From Amycolatopsis sp. A133 (GTDB taxonomy: Bacteria; Actinomycetota; Actinomycetes; Mycobacteriales; Pseudonocardiaceae), in contig NZ_JAVHJU010000057.1 of NCBI RefSeq assembly GCF_031082405.1, positions 502,096 to 566,095 on the forward strand: DNA of 64,000 nt, read 5' to 3'. Shown here piece after piece: positions 32,535 to 40,687 of the stretch. Both the position numbers and the translations under genes were made by a program. How positions within the stretch are numbered: position 1 is the stretch's first letter; every line of letters starts with the position of its first letter. The notes under the pieces were generated by a model. It ran no database searches. It saw only the letters and a program-made list of their open reading frames with translations, and had not been told where the DNA came from.

Positions 32535-34838
32535 TCAGCAGGGCTGCAGCAGCCAGCAGAGCCGGTAGTTCGCCTGGTAGGTGGCCGTCGCCGACGGCGC
32601 CACGATGTTCTGCGTCCGCGGCCCGCCGTGCGCCCAGCTGGTGAAGGCGTACTTCAGGTTCGACGGGGGCAGGTTCTGCGGGCTGTTCGCACTGATCGAG
32701 TTGGTCGATCCGGCGATCACCGTCCGGGAGAACGGCGTCCGCTGCTGGGTCCCGCCGACGGTGAGCATCGCCTGGCTGGGGTTCGAGGTGAAGTTCAGCG
32801 TCACCGTCTTCGGCTGGAGGTCGATCGTCTTCGTGCCGGTGCGGCCCGTCGAGTCCGTCGCGGTCAGCGTGAGCTGCAGGTACGACGGGTACTCGTGGTC
32901 CGGCGCGACGAACGTTCCCGCGGCGACGCCGGGGAAGTCCTGCACGTTGTGGGTGTGGCAGGTGCCGTTGGCCGCGCAGTGCCGGATGGCCAGCCGCCAG
33001 GACAGCGCCGAGGGCGGCAGTTCGCCGTCCTGGGCGTCGACGGCGCGGCCGGAGAAGGCCACCGTCTGCCCGACGGACCAGGTCAGCGCCGGGCTCGGGG
33101 TGTCGATGACCGGCACCGGGTCGAGCCCGGCCGGGGTCCCGACGGTCACCCGGACCGTCGTGGCCGCCGTCGCGCCGTGGGAGTCGGTCACCCGCAGCCC
33201 GGCGTCGACGACCGCCGCGGTGGTGTAGGTCCAGGTGGGCCGCGAGGCCACCGAGTCGTCGTAGGCGCCGTCCGCGTCGAGGTCCCACGCGTACGACAGC
33301 GTGTCCCCGGCGTCCGGGTCGGTGGAGCCGGTGCCGTCGAACTGCACGGCGAGCGGGGCCGCCCCGCTGGACGGCGTCGCCGTGGCCACGGCCACCGGCG
33401 GCCGGTTGGTACCGCCGGCGTAGCTCACCCGGCGTAGTTCGCCGCTGCCCAGCGCGACGTAGAAGAGGTCGCCGCCGGGGCCGGTGAGCACCTGCACGGG
33501 TGTGCTGACGCCGGTCACGAAGGGCACCAGCTTGCTCGGGCTGGGCTGGCCGCCGGCCGCCTGCATCGCCCAGATGCAGCCGCGCGAGGAATCGGCGAAG
33601 AAGAGCGCGCCGGCGTAGTCGGCCGGGTAGTTGCTGCCGGATTCGAAGGCGATCCCGCTGATCGATGAGCCGCCGGTGGGACACGGGTCGGTCGCCACGA
33701 CCTTGGCGTTGTGGTTGTAGGCGTAGTACGGCGCGGTCTGCCCGCCTGCCGTGTACAGCGATTCGCAGCGGTCGAGGTTCGCGCCGTCGTAGCCGGCCTG
33801 GCGCGCGGTGCCTTCGAAGCAGGGCCAGCCGAAGTTCTCCGCGACCCCGTCGCCGGCGTTCGCGACGCGGTTGATCTCTTCCCAGGTGTTCCAGCCGACG
33901 TCACCGGCCCACAGTTCCCCGGTGCCCGGCCGGAAGCCGAACCGGAACTGGTTGCGGGCGCCGTAGGCGATGACGCGCCGGGCGTTGGCGTCGGAACTGC
34001 TCGCGAACGGGTTGCCGGGCAGGCCGTCGCCGGTGTCGGGGTCGATGCGCAGGAGTGCGCCGTTGAGCAGCACGGGCTGCCCGGCCGGGCGCCGCGGGGA
34101 CTGCGAACGCAGCGCTCCGCCTTCGGCCGACGGCGGGGCGAGGTTCGTGCCGGCGGGGGAAGGCGGGTCGGCGCAGGGGTTGCCGACCTGGCCGTAGTCG
34201 GTGAAGTTGAAGCTGGCGCCGTCGCCGCCGCCCGCGTACAGGGCGCCGTCCGGGCCGAAGGCCAGCGAGCCGACCGAGTGGCTGGGGTACTGCTGGCACC
34301 AGCCGGTGACCAGGGGTTTTTCACTGACCGCCGTCCCGGCGGCGCCCATGGTCAGCTGGGAGACGCGACCGGTCACGACGCAGCCGGAGTCGGTCGCGCC
34401 CGGCGGCGTCGGGCACGTGTCGCCCCACTTCGGCGCGGTGCCGCCCGGCAGGGCGTCGAGGGTGTAGGAGACGTAGACGTACGGCCGCGCGGGGAAGGCC
34501 GGGTCGACCGCCAGCCCGAGCAGGCCGCGGTCCCAGAAGTCCTGGGTCGGGGTGCGGAGGTCGGCGAACACGGTCGCCGTCGGGTCGGCGAGGGAGTCGA
34601 ACACCTTGACCAGGCCGCTCTTCTCCGCGACGAACACGCGCCCGTCGGGGGCGAACGCGGCGGCGGTCGGCGAGCTGAGCCCGCCGATCGCGACCGTGTC
34701 GGTGAACCCGGTTGGCACGGCGGCGGCCGGAGCCGCGGCGGCGACGGCCACGGCGAGGGCACCGGCGAGGGGCACAACCACCCCTGCCGCCAGCGCGCGT
34801 CTTGATCTTCGTTGGATCGTGCAACGGCGATAACCCAT
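32535..34838 (-). CDS. Secreted PQQ-dependent sugar dehydrogenase-like protein with PKD domain
   Basis: 767 residues. After a signal peptide (~1-40), residues ~45-430 form a glucose/sorbosone dehydrogenase-type six-bladed propeller (LSSPTAAAFAPDGRVFVAEK, RGLLGLAVDPAF, YASHSVGSLAFGPDG-like blade, VIAYGARNQFRFGFRPGTG, WPCFEG). A PKD domain follows at ~440-520 (PLAVQFDGTGSTDPDAGDTLSYAWDLD), then a C-terminal beta-sandwich region. It would oxidise a sugar or alcohol outside the cell, or serve as a carbohydrate-binding propeller. GAGGAG precedes ATG 34838. Confidence 0.85.
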   Translation of the reverse strand: MGYRRCTIQRRSRRALAAGVVVPLAGALAVAVAAAAPAAAVPTGFTDTVAIGGLSSPTAAAFAPDGRVFVAEKSGLVKVFDSLADPTATVFADLRTPTQDFWDRGLLGLAVDPAFPARPYVYVSYTLDALPGGTAPKWGDTCPTPPGATDSGCVVTGRVSQLTMGAAGTAVSEKPLVTGWCQQYPSHSVGSLAFGPDGALYAGGGDGASFNFTDYGQVGNPCADPPSPAGTNLAPPSAEGGALRSQSPRRPAGQPVLLNGALLRIDPDTGDGLPGNPFASSSDANARRVIAYGARNQFRFGFRPGTGELWAGDVGWNTWEEINRVANAGDGVAENFGWPCFEGTARQAGYDGANLDRCESLYTAGGQTAPYYAYNHNAKVVATDPCPTGGSSISGIAFESGSNYPADYAGALFFADSSRGCIWAMQAAGGQPSPSKLVPFVTGVSTPVQVLTGPGGDLFYVALGSGELRRVSYAGGTNRPPVAVATATPSSGAAPLAVQFDGTGSTDPDAGDTLSYAWDLDADGAYDDSVASRPTWTYTTAAVVDAGLRVTDSHGATAATTVRVTVGTPAGLDPVPVIDTPSPALTWSVGQTVAFSGRAVDAQDGELPPSALSWRLAIRHCAANGTCHTHNVQDFPGVAAGTFVAPDHEYPSYLQLTLTATDSTGRTGTKTIDLQPKTVTLNFTSNPSQAMLTVGGTQQRTPFSRTVIAGSTNSISANSPQNLPPSNLKYAFTSWAHGGPRTQNIVAPSATATYQANYRLCWLLQPC

Positions 34839-35047
34839 CACGAACTCCTCGTGCGGCGGGGACCGGACTGGCGCGAACGCCGTCCGGTATGGCGCGCGAA
34901 GCCCGAAAGTTGTTACGTCGCAGGCAAGAATGTGCACGAACAGCTCAATCCCGTTGGGCGGGAATAACTTACCGCCGCTCGCGCGGTCACCGCGGTGCGG
35001 CCATCCAGGGAGCCCGGCGCCGGGGAGCTGCGGCCCGGCTGACGAGC

Positions 35048-35710
35048 TCAGCCGGTGGGCGCGGGGCGGTTCTGCCACTCCGCCAGCAGGGCTCGTTCGG
35101 CCTCGGTGAGCGTCGGCGGGGCGGGCAGCGCGGCCGGAGTGCCGTCCGGGGCAGCCGCCGGCGGGCCGGTGAGGATCTGCCGCGCCACGGCCTCGAACAT
35201 CGCGTCGGCGAAACCGGGATCCCGGCTCTCCGGGGGCGTGGCCAGCAGGGTGAGGACGGTGCCGGTGCCGGCGGCGTGGACCATCCCGGCCGCGCGGCTC
35301 TCGGGAACGGCCAGCCGCCCGGTCCGGGCGAGGCGGTGGATCCGGGCGCGCAGGACCGCCAGCCCGGCCTCCGCCGCGGGCGAGACGCGGCCGGGGGCGA
35401 CGAGCAGGCCGAACAGCGCCGCGTTGGCCAGGCCGAAGCCGATGTGCGCGGCCCAGCCCGCCCGCAGGTCCGCCACCGGGTCGGCGCTCGCGGCGTCGAG
35501 CGACTTCTCGGCGACGTAGGTGGTGAAAACGTGCTCGGCGACGGCGTCGAGCAGCGCGTCCTTGTCCTCGAAGAAGCGGTAGAGAGCCGGTGGCTGGAGC
35601 CCGGCCGCCTGGGCGACCCCGCGGATCGTGACCGCCGCAGCGCCCCGCTCGTGGAGCAGCCGGGCCGCCGTTTCGACGATCTTCTCCCGCACTTCGGCCC
35701 GGTTCACCAT
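35048..35710 (-). CDS. TetR family transcriptional regulator
   Basis: 220 residues. The N-terminal HTH is standard: EVREKIVETAARLLHERGAAAVTIRGVAQAAGLQPPALYRFFEDKDALL. The C-terminal ~150 residues form the ligand-binding domain with no identifiable ligand. It is transcribed divergently from the NmrA-type gene, 80 bp away, which is the classic arrangement for a TetR repressor and its target. Confidence 0.92.
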   Translation of the reverse strand: MVNRAEVREKIVETAARLLHERGAAAVTIRGVAQAAGLQPPALYRFFEDKDALLDAVAEHVFTTYVAEKSLDAASADPVADLRAGWAAHIGFGLANAALFGLLVAPGRVSPAAEAGLAVLRARIHRLARTGRLAVPESRAAGMVHAAGTGTVLTLLATPPESRDPGFADAMFEAVARQILTGPPAAAPDGTPAALPAPPTLTEAERALLAEWQNRPAPTG

Positions 35711-35790
35711 GGTTCCGATGGTAACGCAATATTGCTATCGATGGTGATAACCTGGTTAGTATCAGTGTAAACGTCGAGAAGGGGTGCACC
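35711..35790. promoter_or_regulatory. Divergent TetR/NmrA promoter with palindrome GCAATATTGC
   Basis: This 80-bp gap is unusually AT-rich for the window. It holds the perfect palindrome GCAATATTGC (35726-35735), flanked by near-repeats of ATGGT and GATAAC. The palindrome is the likely operator of the adjacent TetR protein, positioned to control both genes. AAGGGG just before 35791 is the ribosome binding site of the NmrA-type gene. Confidence 0.6.
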
Positions 35791-36648
35791 ATGATCGTCA
35801 TCACCGGGGCGACCGGCAAGCTCGGTTCGCAGATCGTCGACCGGCTGCTCGAGCGGGTTCCGGCCGGCGAGGTCGGCGTCAGCGTCCGTGATCCCGGCCG
35901 GGCGGCCGGGCTCGCCGCCCGGGGAGTCCGCGTGCGGCGCGGCGACTTCGCCGATCGGGGCTCGCTCGCCGAGGCGTTCGAGGGCGCGGCGCAGGTCCTC
36001 GTCGTCTCGACGGACGAGACGGGCCGAGCGGCGGTTGCGCACCACGTCGCGGCGATCGAGGCCGCGCGCGAAGCGGGGGCCAAGCGTGTCCTCTACACGA
36101 GCCACCAGGGTGCGGCCGCCGATTCGCTGTTCGCGCCCATGGCCGACCACGCCGCGACCGAGGGCCGGCTCGCGGGTGCGCCGTTCACCGCGCTGCGTAA
36201 CGGTTTTTACGCCGGCACGGTGCCGTTGCTGCTGGGTGAGGCGCTGCGGACCGGCGAGCTGGCCGCCCCCGCCGACGGGCCGGTGTCCTGGACCGCACAC
36301 GCCGACCTCGCCGAAGCCGCGGCGATCATCCTGGCCGGGGAGGGCCGGTTCGACGGGCCGACGCCGCCGCTGACCGCACCGGTGGCCCTCGACCTCGAGG
36401 ACGTCGCCGCCCTGCTGACCGAGCTCACCGGACGGCCCATCCGGCGCGTCGTGACCGGCGACGCCGAATGGGTGGCCCGCTTGACCGGGCACGGTGTTCC
36501 GGCGGCCCAGGCGGACCTGCTGCTCGGGATGTTCCGCGCCGCCCGGCGCGGCGAGTTCGCCACGACCGGCCCCGATCTGGAGACCCTGCTGGGCCGTCCG
36601 GCGACATCGCTGCGGGCGGTTTTGGCGGCGGTCGTCGAGAAGCGGTAA
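35791..36648 (+). CDS. NmrA-family NAD(P)-binding oxidoreductase (QorB/azoreductase-like)
   Basis: 285 residues. The atypical-SDR cofactor motif GATGKLGSQIVDRLL is at the N-terminus, followed by a short strand/loop VSVRDPGRAAGL for NADP selection and the characteristic RVLYTSHQGA segment. No YxxxK pair is evident at the classical spacing, as in NmrA/QorB-type members. Possible roles are quinone reduction or redox sensing. It is divergent from a TetR regulator that probably represses it. Confidence 0.88.
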   Translation: MIVITGATGKLGSQIVDRLLERVPAGEVGVSVRDPGRAAGLAARGVRVRRGDFADRGSLAEAFEGAAQVLVVSTDETGRAAVAHHVAAIEAAREAGAKRVLYTSHQGAAADSLFAPMADHAATEGRLAGAPFTALRNGFYAGTVPLLLGEALRTGELAAPADGPVSWTAHADLAEAAAIILAGEGRFDGPTPPLTAPVALDLEDVAALLTELTGRPIRRVVTGDAEWVARLTGHGVPAAQADLLLGMFRAARRGEFATTGPDLETLLGRPATSLRAVLAAVVEKR

Positions 36649-36677
36649 TCGCTATGAACCGGGTGTATAAACTCTAG

Positions 36678-36696
36678 CTATACACACCGTGTAGAG
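36678..36696. promoter_or_regulatory. Palindrome CTATACAC-ACC-GTGTAGAG
   Basis: The inverted repeat has arms matching 7 of 8 positions, in the gap after the NmrA-type gene. It has the TACAC/GTGTA look of a PadR- or GntR-type operator. An ATG with the plausible start MSIGS follows at 36705, but no intact regulator gene follows. Confidence 0.5.
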
Positions 36697-36809
36697 TGGG
36701 TGGAATGTCGATCGGCTCGCCCTGCTCGGGTGGCCCCCGAGCGCGCGCTGTTCCGCCGGGAGGCGGATTTCCGGTGGCTGGAGCCGGCGGCCGCCTGGCT
36801 CGAGCGGCC

Positions 36810-37043
36810 GGCGGAGGAGTTCGCGTGAGGATTGGCAGTGGCCGCCCGGCTCGACCGGCCGGCGGGGGAGACCACGTGCGCACCGGCGGTGGCCACCCGG
36901 CTCGACCGGCCGGCGGAGGAGTTCGCGTGAGGATTGGCAGTGGCCGCCCGGCTCGACCGGCTGGCGGGGGAGACCACGTGCGCACCGGCGGTGGCCACCC
37001 GGCTCGACCGGCCCGCCAAGGGCATCACGTGCGCACCGGCGAC
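36810..37043. repeat. 51-bp tandem repeats in 102-bp higher-order units
   Basis: Units begin at 36810, 36861, 36912 and 36963, exactly 51 bp apart, with a partial fifth unit from about 37014 and a degenerate one before 36810. Alternating units are of two types (one with GGAGGAGTTCGCGTGAGGAT, one with GGGGGAGACCACGTGCGCAC), giving a 102-bp super-repeat. Both types end in CCCGGCTCGACCGGC. 51 is a multiple of 3, so frames stay open (17-residue repeats), and one plus frame ends by overlapping the FtsX GTG. I do not call this coding. The rest of 36649-37072 holds no intact gene. Confidence 0.85.
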
Positions 37044-37072
37044 GCCCGGACGCCGCGGCCCGAGGCGACCCC

Positions 37073-39283
37073 GTGATCCGGCGCTGGACGGCCGACCTGC
37101 TTCTCGGCGTGCGGCTCGCGGTCGGCGGCGGTGGGGCGCGGACGGCGCTGGTGCGGCTCAGCTTGACCGCCGCCGGGGTCGGTCTCGGGGTCGTCGTCCT
37201 GCTCACCGCGACATCGCTGCCGCACATGCTCGCCGCGCGCGCCGAGCGGGCCGCCGCGCGTACGCCGCTTCCCGCGGCCGTCGCCGGTGTCGATCCCGTC
37301 CAGGCCGCCGCGCGGAGCGACGAGTTCCGCGGGCGGGGCCTGCAGGGCTACCTGGTGCAGCCGACCGGGCCGCACCCGCCCGCCGCGCCCGGGGTCGACC
37401 GGCTGCCGGGGCCCGGGGAGGTGGTGCTGTCCCCGGCGCTCGCCGCCCTGCTGCGGTCGCCGGAGGGGGAGCTGCTGCGCCCGCGGTTCCCCCAGCGGGT
37501 GCTCGGCACCATCGGGGAGGCCGGGCTGACCGGGCCGAACGAGCTGTACTTCTACCTCGGCTCCGACACCGTCGCCGGGCAGCCGCGCGCCTTTCCGGCG
37601 AGCGGTTTCGGCGGCCCGCCTCACCGCCGCGACCTCGACCCGGTCGAGCTGCTGCTGGTCGTCGTGGGCGCGACGACGTGCCTGGTACCGGTGTTCGTCT
37701 TCGTCGTCACGAGCACGCGGCTCGCCGCGGCGACCCGCGACCGGCGGCTGGCCGCGTTGCGCCTGGTCGGTGCGGACCGCGACCAGGTGCGCCGGATCGC
37801 CGCGGGCGAGGCCCTGCTCGCCTCGGTGGCCGGGCTCGTGGCCGGCGCGGGGCTGTTCCTGCTGGTGCGCGCACTCGTCCCGGCGATCACCGTGTCCGCC
37901 TTCCGCGGCGGGATCTTCGCCGCCGACGTCGTGCCCGACTGGCGCCTCGGCGTCCCGGCCCTGCTGGCCCTGCCGCTGCTGGCGTGCGCGGCGGCCGTCT
38001 TCGCGCTGCGGCGGGTGGTCATCGAACCGCTCGGGGTCGTGCGGCGCGGGACGCGGCTGCGGCGGAAACTCTGGTGGCGCCTGCTGCCCGCGGTCGCCGG
38101 CGGCGCGTCGGTGGTGAGCGGGCTGGGCACCGATGATCCCCGCAACCCCCTGGTCGTCGCCGGTGTGGTGCTGGTGCTCGCGGCCGTTCCCGTGGTGCTG
38201 CCGTGGCTGGTCGAGCGCGTCGCCGGCGTGCTCGGCGGCGGTTCGCCCGCCTGGCTGCTGGCCGTGCGCCGGCTCCAGCTCGACAGCGCGACGGCGGCCC
38301 GCCTGGTGAGCGGGATCGCGGTGGTGCTGGCCGGATCCATCACGCTGCAAGGCGTCTACGCCCGCGCCGAGAGCGACCGGCCGCCGGAACCGGACGTCCG
38401 GGTGCTGGTGACCGCCTTCGCCACGAGCCTCGCCGACGTCCAGGCCTTCACCACCGCTCTCCACGCACTGCCGGGACTGGGCGACGTCCGCGTGGAGACC
38501 GGTGGCACACTGCGGAACGCGGCCGGGGAAACGGCTTCCGTCGTCGTGGGAACGTGCGCCGCGCTCGCGATCGCGGACTGCCGGGACGGCGACGTCTACG
38601 CGGGAGGGGCGGCGGGCCCCGGCCCCGGGGAACGGCTCTGGTTCGGCACCGCACGGCCGCCCGGACCTCCACAATGGACGATCCCGGCCGAACGGTACCA
38701 CCGGACCGGCGGCCAGGAACCGGGGACCCTGTTCGTCACGACGGCGGCGCTGGCCACGGCGACCGGCCTCGGGCTGAGCTCGACCGCGACGATCCCCGCC
38801 GCCGGTCCGGACCTGGTGGAACGGGTGCGCAACGTCGTGGGCTGGACCGGCAGCGTCGATTCGCTGGGCACCGGACGGGACGGCACCTACGCGCTCATCA
38901 CCGGGGTGCTGTCGGTGGGCTCGGTCCTGGTGCTGCTGCTCGCCGCGGGCAGCCTGCTGATCGCCGCGTGGGAGCAGCTGAGGGAACGGCGGCGCAGCCT
39001 CGCCGCGCTCATGGCCGACGGCGCCGGGCGCGGGATGCTCGCCCGGTCCCTGCTGTGGCAGCTGACGATCCCGGTGGCGGTGGCGGTGGTCGTCGCCGTG
39101 CTCACCGGGCTCGGCCTCGACTGGCTGCTGCTCACGCTGGTGGTGCACCGCCCGATGGTGGTCGACGTGGCGGCCGTCGGCCTGCTCGCGGCGGCCGCGG
39201 CCGCGGCGGTGCTGCTCGTGACGGCGGCGACGCTGCCGGCGCTGTGGCGGAGCACGAGCCTGGAGCACCTGCGGGAGGAATGA
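37073..39283 (+). CDS. FtsX-like ABC transporter permease (orphan)
   Basis: 736 residues from GTG 37073. The architecture is that of a double FtsX/MacB-type permease: an N-terminal helix (~15-50), a periplasmic domain, then helices near 195-225, 250-275, 290-315, 355-385, a second extracellular domain (~420-590) and four final helices (TYALITGVLSVGSVLVLLLAAGS, ...). Such permeases work with a dedicated MJ0796-type ATPase, normally encoded just upstream. No ATPase gene is present here; the upstream region is the 51-bp repeat array. Possible exporter of lipid or peptide. Confidence 0.82.
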   Translation: MIRRWTADLLLGVRLAVGGGGARTALVRLSLTAAGVGLGVVVLLTATSLPHMLAARAERAAARTPLPAAVAGVDPVQAAARSDEFRGRGLQGYLVQPTGPHPPAAPGVDRLPGPGEVVLSPALAALLRSPEGELLRPRFPQRVLGTIGEAGLTGPNELYFYLGSDTVAGQPRAFPASGFGGPPHRRDLDPVELLLVVVGATTCLVPVFVFVVTSTRLAAATRDRRLAALRLVGADRDQVRRIAAGEALLASVAGLVAGAGLFLLVRALVPAITVSAFRGGIFAADVVPDWRLGVPALLALPLLACAAAVFALRRVVIEPLGVVRRGTRLRRKLWWRLLPAVAGGASVVSGLGTDDPRNPLVVAGVVLVLAAVPVVLPWLVERVAGVLGGGSPAWLLAVRRLQLDSATAARLVSGIAVVLAGSITLQGVYARAESDRPPEPDVRVLVTAFATSLADVQAFTTALHALPGLGDVRVETGGTLRNAAGETASVVVGTCAALAIADCRDGDVYAGGAAGPGPGERLWFGTARPPGPPQWTIPAERYHRTGGQEPGTLFVTTAALATATGLGLSSTATIPAAGPDLVERVRNVVGWTGSVDSLGTGRDGTYALITGVLSVGSVLVLLLAAGSLLIAAWEQLRERRRSLAALMADGAGRGMLARSLLWQLTIPVAVAVVVAVLTGLGLDWLLLTLVVHRPMVVDVAAVGLLAAAAAAAVLLVTAATLPALWRSTSLEHLREE

Positions 39284-39303
39284 CCCGCTGGCCGGCCGCG
39301 GCA

Positions 39304-39321
39304 GTACAAGAGCCGTACAAC
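39304..39321. promoter_or_regulatory. 18-bp motif GTACAAGAGCCGTACAAC, second copy
   Basis: Identical to 23212-23229. It lies 43 bases upstream of paralogue B, in the opposite orientation relative to its gene. A further GTGTAC follows at about 39327-39332, extending the series of GTAC-containing half-sites. Confidence 0.65.
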
Positions 39322-39364
39322 ACCGGTGTACGGATATTGGATGGCCGCCTGGCGTACTGCTCCC

Positions 39365-40612
39365 ATGCGAATCCCGAAGGTCATCCTGCTCGCGCTGGCC
39401 GTGGCGGCCGGCGCACTCGCGCTGCCCGGCACGGCGAGCGCCGCCTACAGCGACCCGCTGACGACGACGGCCAAGCAGAGCCTGGTGTGGCACGCCACGC
39501 CGGCCGCCGCGCTGACCACACTGGACGGTGCGCTGCCGAACGTCAGCCTCAACACCGTCGTCAACGACACCAGCTACGACATGACCGGCTGCACCGGCGC
39601 CGAGAAGGCCGCGCTGCCCAAGGCGCCGGTGGCCACCAAGTCGATGTGCTGGGACGCCGACCGGGCCGGCACGACGACGTGGAGCCCCCAGGGCATCACG
39701 ACCTCCGGCGACGCCGACGACGACGGGATGTGGGGCGCCGACAAGATCATCCTGTCCGGCTGGCACGGGACCGACGAGCTCGGCCGTTACAACGACGCCC
39801 GGATCCAGGCGATCAACTACAACGACCCGGCTTCGCCGTCGTACCGGATGTTCTACCTGGCCGTGCCGAACAGCACCGGCACCAGCTTCACCGCCGCGCA
39901 GGCCCACCTGGGCGGGATGGCCTGGTACGGCGACAAGATCTACGTGACGGCGGAAGGCAGTACCTCGACCGCCATCCGGGTGTTCAGCACCAAGCACATC
40001 CTGCAGATGACCGACACGACCTCGAACACGATCGGCAAGACCTCGGGCGGGTACGCCGCCTACACCTACAAGTACGCGATGATGCAGGTCGGCTACTACA
40101 CGTACTCGGGCGGCACCTGCAGCATGGCCTCCGACACGGGCGTGCCGTGCTTCTCGTCGATGTCCCTGGACCGCAGCACCAGCCCGGCCAGCGTCGTGAC
40201 GACGGAGTACTTCTCCGACCAGAGCCTGCACGGCCGCCTCTACCGCTACCCGATGGGCACGGACTACCTGCTGGCGGCCTCGTCCGGCACCGTGGTGGCG
40301 ACCGAGGCGCTCCGCAGCTCGGTGGGCAACATGCAGGGCGTGCTGTCCAACGGCGGAAAGTGGTACGTCGCCCACAGCTCGGCCACGATCAATGGCCAGC
40401 TCTGGACCCAAACGACGGCGAAGAGCAGCTCCGCCACCTGCGGCACCGGCACGACGGCCTGCTGGGCGGTCCACCCGGAAGCGCTGACCTACGACTCGTC
40501 GACGGGGTTGGTGTGGTCCCAGTCCGAGTGGTCGACGGCCGACTGCACGGCGAAGAACCAGACCTGCGGGCGGTCGGTGTTCGCGGTGCCGCTGTCCTCG
40601 CTGGTTGCGTGA
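39365..40612 (+). CDS. Secreted beta-propeller-like hypothetical protein (paralogue B)
   Basis: 415 residues with a signal peptide (RIPKVILLALAVAAGALALPGTASA). The mature part shares blocks with the protein at 21998-23188: SLVWHATPAAALTTLDGALP, an early NCT/GCT cysteine region, QGITTSGDADD, LGGMAWYGDKIYVTAEGS, FSTKHILQM, and a late NGGKWYVAHSS. Both probably fold as beta propellers; ligand or activity unknown. No good ribosome binding site precedes ATG 39365; ATG 39341 would add eight residues. Confidence 0.75.
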   Translation: MRIPKVILLALAVAAGALALPGTASAAYSDPLTTTAKQSLVWHATPAAALTTLDGALPNVSLNTVVNDTSYDMTGCTGAEKAALPKAPVATKSMCWDADRAGTTTWSPQGITTSGDADDDGMWGADKIILSGWHGTDELGRYNDARIQAINYNDPASPSYRMFYLAVPNSTGTSFTAAQAHLGGMAWYGDKIYVTAEGSTSTAIRVFSTKHILQMTDTTSNTIGKTSGGYAAYTYKYAMMQVGYYTYSGGTCSMASDTGVPCFSSMSLDRSTSPASVVTTEYFSDQSLHGRLYRYPMGTDYLLAASSGTVVATEALRSSVGNMQGVLSNGGKWYVAHSSATINGQLWTQTTAKSSSATCGTGTTACWAVHPEALTYDSSTGLVWSQSEWSTADCTAKNQTCGRSVFAVPLSSLVA

Positions 40613-40687
40613 TTCCGGGCCGTGGGGGCCTTCCGCCGGGGCAAGAGCCGGGGAAGGCCTTCACGGCTGTCCGGTGTGGACGGAGGG

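Noticed and set aside
36696..37076. Plus-strand open frame through the 51-bp repeats ending in overlap with the FtsX start.
   Set aside because: Composition is Gly/Arg/Pro-rich repeat sequence in every frame, with no conserved domain; kept as a finding to check rather than a gene.
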